A DNA stretch of 64,000 bases from Pithys albifrons albifrons. Lineage: Eukaryota; Chordata; Aves; Passeriformes; Thamnophilidae. Below the pieces are notes generated by a model that saw nothing but the letters and a program-made list of their open reading frames with translations, ran no database searches and had not been told where the DNA came from. The translations under genes and the position numbers were made by a program. Shown piece after piece: positions 1 through 13,000 of the stretch. Position 1 is the first letter of the stretch. The number at the start of each line of letters is the position of its first letter. Location: NCBI RefSeq assembly GCF_047495875.1, contig NC_092470.1, positions 15,661,001-15,725,000 on the forward strand, given 5' to 3'.

Positions 1-110
1 CAGAAAAAAATTCTTTACAGAGAGAGTAATCAGGCATTGGAATGGGCTGCCCAGAGAGGTGGTGGATTCGCCATCCCTAGAGATTTTTAAACGCAGATTG
101 GACGATTCTA
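1..110 (+). repeat. CR1 retrotransposon fragment (3' region), cut by the window edge
   Basis: The first about 110 bases read like the 3' part of an avian CR1 LINE: a 'ttctttacagagagagt' block, then 'aggcattggaatgggctgcc', 'agaggtggtgga', and 'catccctagagattttta'. This is the sense strand of the family. The typical 3' terminus with short ATTCTATGA-like repeats is not present after base 110, so the copy is truncated or diverged there. It also continues to the left of the window. CR1 copies are abundant in birds and reptiles, and this one supports an avian source. No intact reading frame is present. Confidence 0.85.
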
Positions 111-3100
111 ATTACACCTTGTTGGCTGTGCCTCAGCAGTTTCCAAACTTTGCGTTTTCTGGGGTAACACAGGAATACATGCTGGGCTTAGAAAATGTGT
201 AAATATTGAAACCAGAAGTGAGGGAACTTCTTTGCAAGAGTTAAAGAGCTCCCTCCTACAGCTCTTCCTCCTGTAGTTCCTCTAATATATCTGCCCCTTT
301 TGATGGTGATTCACTTCAGCACTGAGGCAATGCAGAGTAAGCCATGAGCTCTTTCTCTTCCCCTGCTGATTTCACAGTGCATTCACTGTGTCCTGGCTTT
401 GGAGAGAGAAACCACCTGAGCCCAGAGCTGTGGGGGCTGTTTTGGGTCAGTGTGCACCACCCCTATCCTTGATGCTGCTGACAGGAGGCATTTTGCACTC
501 CCTCCTCTGCCCCAGTCCCCTGTCTCTACTCTGTATGTACTGGCTTGTGTGCTCAGGGAACTGATACTGAAAAGCAGAGAAAAGTAGAGCTGAAAAGTAG
601 GAAAAAAAAGGAAAAATATGGAGTTTGAGCCTGGATGAATCCATCAGTCTGACTGATGATAAGGGTACTTGATAGGAAGCATCTCCACAAGAGAAGGGGC
701 TGCTTTCTCCTTGAGCAGCAGCTGATCTAAAAGCCAGCTATTACAAAACATCTTTGATGTTCACTCCTGCTTCCCTCCAGCCTTGCCTGCTGTTTCCCAA
801 GCCAACAGTGCCCCTGTTCTGTTCTCTGGTGGTTTCAGCCAGGGCTGAGCTGGCTGGAAGCTCCTGGTGAGTTTTCAGCTAAATTAATCCTGCCCCAGCA
901 CCCTGGGTGGCTCCATGTCACCGAGGCTGATGAGAAGGACATCCGTCTCTTCCCTTAACACTACCATGAATTTGTGACCAATTAAAATGACTACTAACTG
1001 TGGCCTTCATTAGTAGGACAGACAATGGAAACTTTTAATCAAGCATCTGGCTTGCAAAAGAGGCCGAGGGAGAGGATCACTTCTCCATTTACCACAGATA
1101 AGTTACCGGAAAAAAACAAAAACAACCTAAAAAAATTTCCCTGCTAGTAATTTGAGTGTGATACAGCTGGATTATAAAATTTAGGATTTAGGTGTGGGAG
1201 GGAGAAAATATATCTTAAATCCCAACTTTCTCTCCTCAGAGAGATGAAGTTTAGCAAGGATCAGGTTAAGGTGACGACCGATTTCCATGCTGGTTCTTGA
1301 GTGTTTCAGCCAGAACTAGATTTTTGTGTCCCATTTATAACAGGGCAGGAGCAGCAGAAAGGAGCTGTAATGGACATGCTGACACCACTCCAGCAAGGGC
1401 AGCCCTATTAGTGATGCCCATGGAGCTGGAGGAGCCAACTTGGCAGCTCATACAGGGGCAAGGCTGACAGAAAGGCTCTTTGAAAATAATTTACTGTTCC
1501 AAAAATAAATGCAAAAAGCCCAACCTTCTTCACATGGAATGGGTGGCAAAATTGCTCTTCCCTTTATGGGAGTCCCAGGACATTGTCCAGGGCTTTCTCA
1601 GCCAGTGCTGCTGTGGGATGGCATTAATTGCTTGAGGTGTGGTGGGAATTATTGGCTGTGATTTAATAACACTCTACATCTAAAGGGAGTGAGCAAAAAC
1701 TAGCTAAGCCAGAATAATCCTGGCTTTGCTGAGGCTGGAGGGATATAGGGTGCAAGACTAAAGGTGTCTTGTCTATCCCATGTCCTTCTGATCCTGAGCA
1801 GAGCCACTAGCCACCAAGTGTCCTCCCAGCCCCACAGCCTAGGTCTGTGCCATGCTGCTGTGGTCCTCCTCTCAGCTTCCTCACACATTTTCCATGACTG
1901 CGATCCCTTTAGTTTGCACGGAGTGGAAATACCTTCCCAGGGAGAAGGAACAAAGTCTAGGTGCTGTAGGCTTTGGGAAATTTCTCAGGATGTTTTTGGC
2001 AGAATTGCCTTCTCTTTTCTCCCCTTGGAATGCACATTGTGCCACAGACCATAGGGCTATAAGGAGGCAGAGCAAACCCACCGCAGGTATGGGCAGCAAC
2101 TGCCCTGCTCAGTGCAGGGCACAAAAGAGCTGGTGCTACAGACAAGAAGTTGCTGTTTAATGCCAAGTGAAAGTGCATCAGCTGGGGACACCACCATTTA
2201 TCAGGTTTTTCAAGTCCAAAGCTGAATTTAGAGCAGTGCTAAACTCAGCTGTTTGCAGTGCGGAGAACTGTGCAAAAATCAGGAAGTTCTGGGTGTTGCT
2301 GAAGCAAAAATGCTCATTCAAACCACAGAATCTAAAGAGAAATTAAAGGTAGCCTGGAATTTTCAACAAGAAATTGTTCCTTTTAGATAATGAGAGTTTC
2401 TCATAGCAATGCAACATTTTTAGCAGGGAGGTGACATCTTGCCAAGAGGACCCAGAGCACTGAGAATGCAAGGGATGCTCAGGAGGTGGGAAAACAATGG
2501 GGATATCACAAGCTGGGAAAATTAATTCAAAATGTGTATTTCAAGTGATCTTATAGTTGGAAAGTGTAGGGCTTACTTGAAAAGCAGGCTATGAACACAT
2601 GTTTAAATTCAAACCGTATTAAGGTGAAAAGCCCCAGCACAGCTGGGCTCAGTGAGGCCCCCAGCATGGTGCAGCACATCCCTTACTGTCATGCACTGCC
2701 TTGCTTTGGTAAATGTGTTTAATTAGTGGTAGCCAGTGCTGTGTTTACCCATTACCCTGTGACAACAGTGTCCACTGTGTGGAAACCCAGGTTACATTAG
2801 CAAAGCTAACAAAGACAGGGCATCTTTGCATTCCCTCCCTTCAGCATGCTGACTGAACTCAAACACTTTTGCTTTCTTTGCTTCAGAGCACAGCCTTGGA
2901 AATGCAGAAGAATATTCTAGAGATTCCCTCCAGCTGAGCAGAGGCTGCCACGTGGGCAGGTCCACGCCTGACCACTGCTCCTCATGTCTTTATGTAACTC
3001 CAGCCTCAGTCAGATTAACTTTCACCGGAAGGCAGGTTTGCAGCTATTCCAGGGAGGCTCAGCAGGAAGCCGCCTGTGCTGTTAAAGGGTTTCATTTCAT

Positions 3101-3239
3101 TTCTCTGTACAGCTTGTAAAAAGGCTTCTCAGAAACCAGATCTTTGCATTTTACTTGAGTTCAGTTATCTGCCACAAGCTGTTTTAAGTTACTCTCTCTT
3201 TCCAAGCCATATTAAATGATCAGTAGGTAAGAAGGAGGC
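111..3239. other. Intergenic DNA, no gene recognised
   Basis: Only short unconserved reading frames are present, with no exon-like frame bounded by convincing splice sites and no RNA gene. The base composition is ordinary for bird intergenic DNA. Confidence 0.6.
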
Positions 3240-3380
3240 AGCAACAAGTACTATGTATCTTTGTTGAGAACTCTCTGCGTCTAATTACGTTCCCGGCTTA
3301 TAAGCTTTAATATCGAGGACTACGAAATGAGGTCAACCTCTATTAAATGTAATTACTTTCCCTGTGGAGTGTGCAATAAA
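3240..3380. promoter_or_regulatory. Candidate conserved non-coding element (possible enhancer)
   Basis: This AT-rich stretch keeps several CpGs in an otherwise CpG-poor context (tctgcgtctaattacgttcc, ttaatatcgaggactacg). It carries TAATTA and TAATTAC homeodomain-type cores. Complex, non-repetitive sequence that retains CpGs in AT-rich intergenic DNA is typical of constrained enhancers. The call rests on texture only, and no alignment could be run. Confidence 0.3.
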
Positions 3381-4249
3381 AACAACCCCCCAACAAAGGT
3401 TTCTATTTAAGGAAGAGGAAGTTTCTATTACAAAGAAGTCCCCTGACTTCGTGCAGCAGCTTAATTTTCATTTGCTAGCTACAACAAAGTGAAAAGATTT
3501 GGGTTGAGATTTTAACCAGTGCTTATCTGAGAAAAAATGGATAGGAGAATTAAACATGAAGATGAGGAAGAATAAAAGCCCTGTTGCTGCAGAAGCTGAC
3601 CTAGAACCAGTCTGGCAAGCAACACCTGAAATTGCTGTCAGCTTCAGAGAGGGCAGAAAGCACAGCTGCATCCCTGAGCCCCACAACGGCCACCATGAGA
3701 TGCATGCAGAGAGAAAAAAAGGTAATAGCGAGGGGAGCAGCTTTGCCTTTCTCTTTTTGCTGCAGCCTGGACAGGTTCCCCACAAGTGCCTCGAGAACAG
3801 GCAGCGTGGTCTGCTTCTGCAGGAGATGAAACTTGTAAATGGATACCGCAGCTCATTTTGAACACTGCAAAGAGCACGGGTTGGTGCTGTGCCCACTCGC
3901 CAAGCAGCTCCTGTGCCTGTGTGCCTGCAGGGCAGATGCTGCCCAGCCCAGTGTGCAACTCTGCACATCTCTGGTATTTGAAAGTGCTGTAGCTTGAACG
4001 GGTTCTTTAGCTGCGTGTGGCTTTTTAGCTTGGTGTTCAAAGCCAGGTAAGCACAATGCTGTCTTAATAACTAAATTCTCTTTTATACCAGAAACTGGAG
4101 GTAAACATGGCCATAATTTTTTAAAAATGGCTGTTGCCTTAACAGCCTAACTTGCAAAGTTCGCTCTTTCTTTAAAGGTGTTTGGTTTTTTTTAGCTTCC
4201 TGCAGCCTTGCAAGCAGGAATTTGCCAGGCAGTTGTCAAAACATCGCGC
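3381..4249. other. Intergenic DNA, nothing recognised
   Basis: There is a reading frame of up to 190 codons on the minus strand across 3468-4040. It shows no domain, no low-complexity bias typical of a real protein, and overlapping open frames on both strands. I regard it as chance. Confidence 0.55.
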
Positions 4250-4790
4250 CTGCCAAGCGCAGGATTATTTTGGCATCAGCTCTCTGCTCGCATTAACTGC
4301 GCCGCGCTCAGGTCGCCAAGTTTGGGCCGCGCCTGAAGCAGCACCAGGGCGGCCGCTGCCGCTTGTTCAGCTCTGGCTGCTCTGCTCCCCCTTCTCTCGC
4401 AGCTCTGCTCGCTGCTTTGCCCTTCTGATCGCCGCACTCGGCCGACATGCCACACAAATGCAGTTCCACCACATTAGCGCCGCGGCGCACTGTGACGCAC
4501 TGCGGATTTTGCGCAGGAAACACAAAATGACCCCGGGGCGCACTGGGAAGCGGGAGGAGGATCAACCTTCCCCGCCAGCAGAGGTACTCGCCCTTTAAGA
4601 AAAAGCCTGCAGTAATTTTCCATTACCCTGCGCAGTCTTGTCTACGTGGCAGGAATTGTTTGTGGAGGCAAGAGCATCACGGGCGAGGCGCAAGCCCCAG
4701 CTCGGCTGCCGTTGCCTGGCTACGCGCTCCGCATGCCGGCGGCACGCCAGGCTCCTGGGAAGCACCTTTGTTCCCAGAAAAGGGATTCGA
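4250..4790. other. GC- and CpG-rich patch without a gene
   Basis: Two CpG clusters (about 4250-4580 and 4660-4760) stand out from their AT-rich surroundings, with words such as gcgccgcgctc, gggcggccgctgccgc, ggcgcactgtgacgcactgcg and ctacgcgctccgcatgccggcggc. There is no clear TATA box, splice donor or protein family. It could be a small CpG island acting as an orphan promoter or enhancer. The open frames here are a by-product of high GC. Confidence 0.4.
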
Positions 4791-6849
4791 GTTGTGTTTT
4801 CATGCCGAAAGCTGGGGACAAATGCTGCTTTTCTCAATCAGCCTGGTAGAACTGGGCTTTCAAAACAGCACGAGCCAGCCAAAGCACTCAGGGATAATAA
4901 TATGCGTGGAGTCCATCCCCTGTGATGGTTTCTCTTCCTTTTGAGCAAGGAAATGTCTTGTTGCGAGCTCATGATGCTTGTTTGGTGTTGCGCTGATCAT
5001 AATAGTCACTTAAGCAAGACAGCACGTTGAATTAAGCAGAAATACTGTCAGCAAAATCCTCCCCTGCTCTTGTTGTTTCCATATAATAAACCAGACGGAT
5101 CGCTGTTGTTCTGCAACTTGATAAGCAGATTATTTTTTTTAATGTAAGCTCTGGAGTCCTGACAGGAGAGTTTCTGCTCGAGGCTGCTGAAGGTTGTCTG
5201 AAACGCCTGAAATATTTCAAATGCCACTGGCAGAATCCACAGCAGCACGGAGAAGCAGGTCTGTATGCCTTCCCTGCTCGCCGGGGCTTGGCTTAAAGTG
5301 TGGCAGCAGCGTTAGTGCAACAGGCGTTTCCGTGATATCTCGACATGGCCTCAGCTCCAGGATAGCTTATTTTATCTGCGTCAGGTTTGATACTTCCATT
5401 AATGAGAGCTCCGTGTTCCTGCTACCAGCCCGTGCGGTCAGGGACTCTCCCTGCACCACCAGCCAAACCTACACAGAACTGTTATGCAAACAAGACTGTG
5501 TTCCCCCAACCCCCCGCCATCTGCACCAGCTTCAGGCACCTTCAGGAGTTTGAATGGACATGCGATTTTGGGGTGTGGAAACGTGAGAATTGAAAAATTT
5601 TATATAAAATGGAACACACTGAGCATCAACCTTAATTCTGCTTCATGAGGCATGTGAAGCCAGAGGGGAATTTTGTGCTTGTGGTCTCACATCCTTCATT
5701 GCAGAGGAACAAACCTCACCCAACAGAGCCCTGGCACAGCTACAGAGGGACCACCTACTCAGCCCTGCTCCTTGATGGGGGCTCCAAATGGATGCTTTGA
5801 GGCATCTCTCCTGGGCAAAGGCGTAGCCCTCCCTTCAGCCCTTGTCACCCTGCAACAGTTGTCTCCTAACCACAACCTCTCTGAGGTTTACAGTTTAGAT
5901 ATATTGGCTTCCTGCAGTTTCTCTTGCAAATTAGCCACCTTCTCTGTTTTCTGGACTCCTTTTTGGTCCTATTTTCTCACATCCAGCCTTTCCACCACCT
6001 CCTCTTCACTCCTGCTACTGAGGGCTCCATTGCTGCCAGTTGATGCCCAGACCATCTGGGGAGACCTGCACAGGTTTCCCCTCCTCCAGGAGAGCCAAGC
6101 AGGAAGGGTGGAGCTGGGCATGTTTGGTACCTTGGCTACATGCTATCTGTCACCTGGAATATGCTTGTCCTCCATCAGTGAAGTGTGCCTTGTATGATGG
6201 GAATGACTGAGCAGACATTTAGGATGGTGAGTTTCCATATGCCTAGGTCAGATTTTCCTGTATGGGGAACTTGATGGTTAGGAACAGTTCCTTATTCACA
6301 TGACACTGTGGTCAGTTGACTCTCTGTTCAGTGAACTTTTTGACTTATCTGTCTTTGGATTTTTTTTTAAAGTAAACTACTGCTTCTTAGCAGTTTTAGA
6401 AAACCTTGGTATCTAAGAAAAGATGAGCTTGGCTCTTGAAAACTGACTGCTAGTAGTAGCCTTTTTCGTTGTGTTTTCAGAAGTGAAAAGCAGATCTTCT
6501 GAACTCTTCATTTTTTCAAGAAGGCACATAAACACAGAGGTGTGCAAAGTAGGTTCCCTTTCCAAAATACATTTGCCCTGTGCACAGCTTGCCTCTCCTT
6601 GGGATTTGCTCCACGCAGTAGAATGCGGAGTATCCGGTCTGCCAGGAGGGTTTGCCTCCCTTGTTTGCACATTTAGGAATGTGGGTGAGTCACTGCCTTA
6701 TTTGAGGAATGAAACCTTCCATGGAAGCCCTTTTATGCCTTTGTTTGCTTTTAGAATTGCAGTGTTGTTGAAAGTAACTCAGACTCCCGTGGCTCCTCTG
6801 TGACTCAGGTTTAACATTTGGTTTCACATTTTGTATTTCCTTCTTAAAA
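4791..6849. other. Intergenic DNA, nothing recognised
   Basis: No exon, RNA gene or repeat family is evident. A 174-codon open frame at 5673-6197 has no recognisable domain and is probably chance. Confidence 0.55.
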
Positions 6850-7040
6850 GCACAGAGATGGGACTACATCTTCCGATGTGTGCTACAAAATCCGTAGGGT
6901 CCAGCAGACCCTAAGAGATCAAAGCAGGCAAACCCACATCCATTCCCGAGTGAATGAAAGAGGATGGTTTCCGTACAACCCGTGTAGTTCTTATATAGCA
7001 ACGTCCTTAATTAAAAGTGACAATTTCTAACTACAAAATT
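6850..7040. promoter_or_regulatory. Candidate conserved non-coding element
   Basis: The segment keeps scattered CpGs (catcttccgatgtg, aaatccgtaggg, cattcccgagtg, tttccgtacaacccg, caacgtcc) in an AT-rich neighbourhood and is non-repetitive. It contains a TCF/LEF-like 'gagatcaaagcag' site and 'ccttaattaa'. I infer an enhancer-type element. An alignment to other birds or mammals would decide. Confidence 0.28.
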
Positions 7041-10000
7041 AGAACAATTTTTGAGGACGATTTGTTTCAGGAAGGCAAGAAAAGCAGAGAAGGAAAGAAT
7101 GTGGAGGAAAGACACAAAAAACACAGCACCATTTTCTAACTTTTCTAGCTTTCAACGATTTAAACTTAGGGACCTGTGGCTATTTGGTGAATGAATTCTC
7201 TGATTTCAGAGGTGTTTAAATGCCTCAAATGATACCTACCTTGAAAATAAAGTCCTTACTTTATGTAGATGCTTGAGTTTCACTTCTTTGTTTTGCAGAT
7301 AGAAAAAAATATATAAAAGACTCTTCATACATAATTTGCCATTTTCCTTGACTGCAATTTGACATCTAAACCTGATCTTTTTTCCTTACATAATAGATGA
7401 TTTCAGTCTTGGTGTTTGTTTGGTTTTTTTACACTTTAGGTCTGCCAGTTATTCCCAAAAGCCCAGGACTTATATTTATTCCACAGCAAGCATGTGACTG
7501 GTGCAATTGCATAATTAGATCAAAATGAATTTGGGTTCCTTTTGTTGCAAAATGTTCTAGGGCTACAGATACATTTTGAGTGCGTAATAAACTCTGGGTA
7601 TTGAGATTACAAGAGAAATAAACTGCAAAATCCTACGGATTAAGGTCATGTATGAGATATTTAATTCTCCCTGCGAGGTTCGATTGCAAGATACAGTCTG
7701 CTTCCACTAACTTCTTAAAATGAGAAAGCTTGAAAAATTGACGAGATTCTGTCAAATTTGCTTTGCTGCTGGTGGAACTGGAGGTGTTGGAAGAAATGGG
7801 GAACTGTGAGGAAAGGCAGAAGCGGGGACCAGGAGGGTCAAAATCCCTGCTGGCTCACAGCTTAGAAGTGAGGAAAGACACTAAGATGACTCTTTTTTTT
7901 TATTTCCACAATTTGATCCACTATAGAATTTATTCTGTCAGAAGGGGCAGCTCATCCCCTTCTTTGTTGCTGACTGCAGCAGTGTCTCAAGGCTGTGGTT
8001 GGGACTAAGGCTCTGTTGTGCTGAGGCAAAGAACATGTCCTTGCGAGTAAAGGATGCAAAGGGAGGATAGGAGCAATGTAAGAGCAGCCTGGAGGTCATG
8101 GGGGAAGCACCTTAGTCCTATGGAAACTCAGTGGTATGGGGTTTTTCCTCTTGAGATGGATGTATCAGGCAATATGACACAGAGACTTGAAGGAAGGTAA
8201 AAGTGGAGCTGCTGTCTGCAAGCCTGCCAGTCTCCAAGGCACTGCAGACCACTGCTCACCTCCCCATTTGCCAGGAGCTCAATTTTTATTGTTTTTTAAT
8301 AGAGGTGAGCATTCTTCTGCCTGAATTTTCTCTGAGATCATAATTTCTTTTTTCCATAAGCTATTGAAAATCATCTGATGGGAATAACTTCTAGTAACTG
8401 ATTCTGCAGTACAAATGAAGTGTATCCTTATGAAGATCAAGCTACTCCACTTTTAAGTTAAATACAGATCAGCTGCATGCACTCTTGTCTCAAAAAAAAA
8501 AGGCTATGGATGTATCAATTTCACTCAGTTGCAGACATGATTAGTCACTTCTGTCCTTCATGCCGTCTGTAACTAGGGCAGTGCTGCTGCCTCACTGCCT
8601 GTACCAAGGGATATGGGTAGTGTTTGTGCAAAGGCGATTGGGCTGAGCAAGGGGTGGAGAAATACAGCTCTCGGCCCAGGATATATTTAGTGAATGCAGC
8701 TGTGGGAGGCAGCAGGAACAAGAGAGCTCTTGTATTGGCAGAGCTCTGACAGCTCACATGCCTTAAATAATCTGCTAGTTTCTTAACATTACATTTCCCC
8801 GCCATGCTCCCAGTGTTTCTAATTTGCATGCAAAGTTATACTTTAATGTAGTCACAATCCTTCCTGGAGCTTAAAAGTGAGTGTGTTACAGTGTTAGCCT
8901 TGCTGTAGCCCTTCAAGCGAAGCAGCACACAACTTCCACAGGCACTGCACCTTCTCCATGGCAAGCAGGGAAATTTGACTTCATTTTCATCCATGAGGGA
9001 GGGTAGTGATGTAGGAATATACCTTTTAAGTGCACTGCAGTACTTGCTTGGGCTGGAAGCCGACCTGCAGCACTAGTACAGCTCCCCCCATGTTATAGAA
9101 GTTTACTTCTTGCCAGGGCTGCTGCGCTGGTGCACAGAGCCTGCTTTTGGTACACTGGGCACTCCATTGTGCTGTGCAAACTCTTCTGGTCCTCCTGGCA
9201 TTCCGAGGAGTCTGATCCAATATTCACTGGTACGTCATGGGATAAAAAAGGAGGACAAAAATAGGTTTATCAACCCTCTGGGTCAAGCGGGAGCAGTTAC
9301 TGTTGATGTGCATTAGGACTAATTGGTCTGTGCTCTCTGGCCATGTTCAGACTTGACTCCAGAGAAGATGATCAAGTCTGGGAATTCTCTGTGCATCTTC
9401 TTCCCTGGCTTGTTCAGCTGTGCACAACAAGCCATGAGCTAGTCTGCCTCAGGCATTAAAGGTTTATGGCAAATTAAACTGCAGAATATAAAAAGAACTA
9501 ATTTTTTAGTCTTGTTCTGATGCAGTTAAGGGGTTGGAAAGACTGGTACAGGGAGGTCCAAAGCATATCTTTGTGTCTGGATGATGGAGACATCACATTT
9601 AGAGGGAGACAGACTCTGTCATTGCTTCAGAGTTTGCCCCACCTTAATGGTGTTTTTCCACCCACAGCAGCTTTGCGGGGAGATGTTGCAGTTACACATC
9701 CGGCCTTCTCTGCCAGGGCAGCTTCCTGACCCTTCCCACCCCACCATGGATTTGCTATTCCTGTGGCAGGGACCTATCCCCACCTGAAATCCCTACTGGA
9801 AATGCAGCTCTTTTGGGTGGCTTTCATGGTTCCCCCACAGGCTGTCACAGATTCTGGTCCAGCTTTGAAAAATCTTGTGGTATATGTGTTCTGGATACAG
9901 CCGGCCCACCTTTGCATGCTGTGACCTAAGGGAGTTTCAGTGGCCAGTTTGTGTATCGAAAATATTTAGTAATAAAGTGTAGAAAATTGCGTCTATGAAC

Positions 10001-13000
10001 AAATCTGCATGAGCTCAATGCTCTGCATACCCAGACAGGCTTTTTTGTTTCGAATCCCGCTGATCCCATGCCTGACACTGGATTCATTTCAGCAGTGAAA
10101 TGGTTAACTGGAGGACTAATTGGCTCTGAGAGCTCCAGTCCTTTGCAACAGATTATTGGCATGCTGGTAGGAGCAGCTCCCTTCCTTCCCTTCCCCCTTC
10201 ATTATAAAAACATGTACTGTAGAGAAACCAAATACCACATGGCGCCCTGCGCCGAGCCCGTCAGTGCTCCCGGCTCCGTGTTCCGCACAAACAGTCCCTT
10301 TATATTTGGGAAGGGGAGGGAGAAAATTCTGGAAACGCAGGATCGTGGCGATAGCGATAGAATCAGCACATTTATTTACAGTGTACAGGCGCTGGACCCC
10401 ACAGCCCCCCACACCCACGGGCCCCGCGCCAGCATGGGGGAGAATCCCAGGGATATCCAAAAGGGAGGGCAGATGGGAAAGGCTGTTCCCTGAACAAGGA
10501 GAGCTCTACGGTCCCTGTTGTGGCGTTGCAGAGGGCTCTTGGGGGTCACCAAGTGGCTGAATGTAAAGAGAGAAAAATGAAAGCTTTAGGGGAAAAAGAA
10601 AAAAAGAGAATTGCATTTCTGTTTTCCCGAGGAGCCATGGGCGTTTTTAGGCAGCTGCCTGCAGAGGTGTCGCCATTTCGTGAGGCCGCATTAATGCAGC
10701 AGGAGGAGACATGTTGTGTTGTTCATGGAAATTTGGATTTTAAGGTTTTCCTGCTTGGTTTGAAGTGTATTCATTTTGCCTTCACCCTCTTTCAGCCCAA
10801 ATGCTTTCACTTTTAAGCTTAAGGGAAAAAAAAGTAATAAAAAAGAGAGGAAAAGTAGGGAAAATAGGAAACGTTCTCCTGAAGGGATTACAGTGTGCAA
10901 GCAAAATCAGGTCTCTCTTCAAGAGACCGAAAATTTTACAGGTGTAAATTAGTTCCAAAAATGCCCCCAAGGGCATAGGGAGGATAATCAGGATGACAGT
11001 GTGGCTGTGCACTCAGCATCTTGGGGCATAGCCCAGGTGTGCAGGGAAAATGTAGTTCATCAGGCATGTTTTAAATAGAGGATTTGTTTCTGGTATGAAA
11101 AGATGCCTGACTGGTCTGTGCACAACACAAAACCAGCCCTTTGTGCCTTGCACAAGCTGACTTGACTTCCAGGTATTGAGATACTGGTTTTGATGTAAAA
11201 GCCCAAACTCTTGCTAGTGCTGCAGAAGCGCTCATTTGATCAAAGGGGAAAATAGGGATTGTGACAGGAGGAAGGTCAGGCAGATCCCCCTCAGTGCAAA
11301 ACTCCTGGAGCAAGCTGCAACATTTCTGTTAAGGGCCTTCAGTATTGCAGTTGACTTTTTCCACTCCAGAACCTTTCACTTGCAAAATACATTATAAGGC
11401 TCATTTGTTTAACAAGTCTCCAGGACCTGTGAGAGAGAGAATTAATGCTGGCATTTGGGAATACAAGTGATAGTGCTGCATTTGATTTTGGTTTTGTGTC
11501 ATTATTTTCTGGTTTCAGAGTCAGGAAAAGCTGCTCATTTATTTTTCATGTAGCTGTATTTTTTCCCTGACTTCTTAAGGAGGCAGGGCTAATGAAATCA
11601 TGCTGTAAGAGCCCTGGAGCTTTTTATCTGATGTTCAGTGTCAACAAATTTCAGTTCTGGAGTTTCTGCACTTTGAGGGAGACTGCAGAGAGAGGAATTA
11701 GTACATCCTGAAGGAGGAACTAGAAAATGAGTGCACAGGGTCTCTGTTCACTTTCCTTGCTGACCCAACAGTCAGTATCTCATTGCCAGCTGACTGGTCA
11801 GTGAAGTGCAGCTCAGGAATATTGCAGCCACTGCTGGAATATGGCGCAGGATCAGGAGTGCTGCAGCAGTGCAGCACCGTTGGCTGTGCAGCTGCTGGCT
11901 CTCAGGAAAGCAGCCGTCATTATTTCAGCTGCTCACAAAACACTTGATAACCTCCAGCATGGATTCAAATCCCAACTAGGTTTGCAAGAAGTATCAGTCA
12001 TATTTAAAATGAAGACTAATTCAGATTTCACCACGTTAGCTGAAGTTGAATTTTGCAGGATCTCTGATCTTGCTCTGGCTCCCAAGGTGTTTTCTTCTTC
12101 AAGCCTGTCACCTGCAAAGATTTCTCTGAGGTAGTGATTCCTTCATTATAGAAAAGCAGTGTAGAGAAACCTGTTTGCCACCTCAAGATCATTATTTCCT
12201 TAATTGCCCTTTTGTACTCTGCTACAGTTACATTACATCTGCCGGTCAAATGTAACCTGAATGCAGCGTGCACCGATCACATATAGCAATGGAGGCAGTA
12301 CAGAGCTTTAGTGTGAACTTTGTGCACATCCTTGATTTGTGTAAAGCTGTGTATTGTAAAGATAATATAAAGCATCAAATAGTTTCCATATATAAAAATT
12401 ACATTCCTAGCATATACTAGCCTTTCATAACCTTCTAATTGGATTATGTGTTCTCCTAAACTTAATTCCATTTTATTAACAACAGTTGAGTAGACTTCAA
12501 CTGCATTTTTTGTTCCAGTTTTCATTCTGTTCAGTGCATGTGTATATATATGTATATACAAGAAGATAATCCTTTATTAATCTCTTGAGCAGAACAGTGT
12601 TCATTCAGGCTGCAGAAGTCCTGTCTCTGAATGTTCATTATCAGCACCTGATATGCTAGCCTGGAGCACAATATCCTAATAATTGGAGTTTAAGGGGAAA
12701 AAAAAAAGACAGATATTAAAGTCACAGTGTTTCATTTCTGTGCATGTTATGATTCTAAATTATTCAAGCATTTGATTAGCTCTTACACATAGAAACCTAT
12801 GTATTCCCATGCATTTTTCCAAAGTTTTCTATGGCTTCCTTTGTCTTGCACTAGGTCAGAGTATTCAAATGCACTGTGTAGTACTAGTAGCATATGTGGC
12901 TTGTTACAAGAAAATTTGAGATAGTTTCTCAGTTAAATGTGTTTTATTTTGACCTATTTGTTTCTATTTGAATCTAACATTTGGTCTCTTCATAGTCAGT

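Noticed and set aside
3468..4040. 190-codon minus-strand open frame
   Set aside because: No recognisable family, competing open frames on the other strand, no promoter or polyadenylation signal in place.
10045..10060. tRNA B-box-like 'gtttcgaatcccgct'
   Set aside because: No matching A box or cloverleaf could be formed around it.
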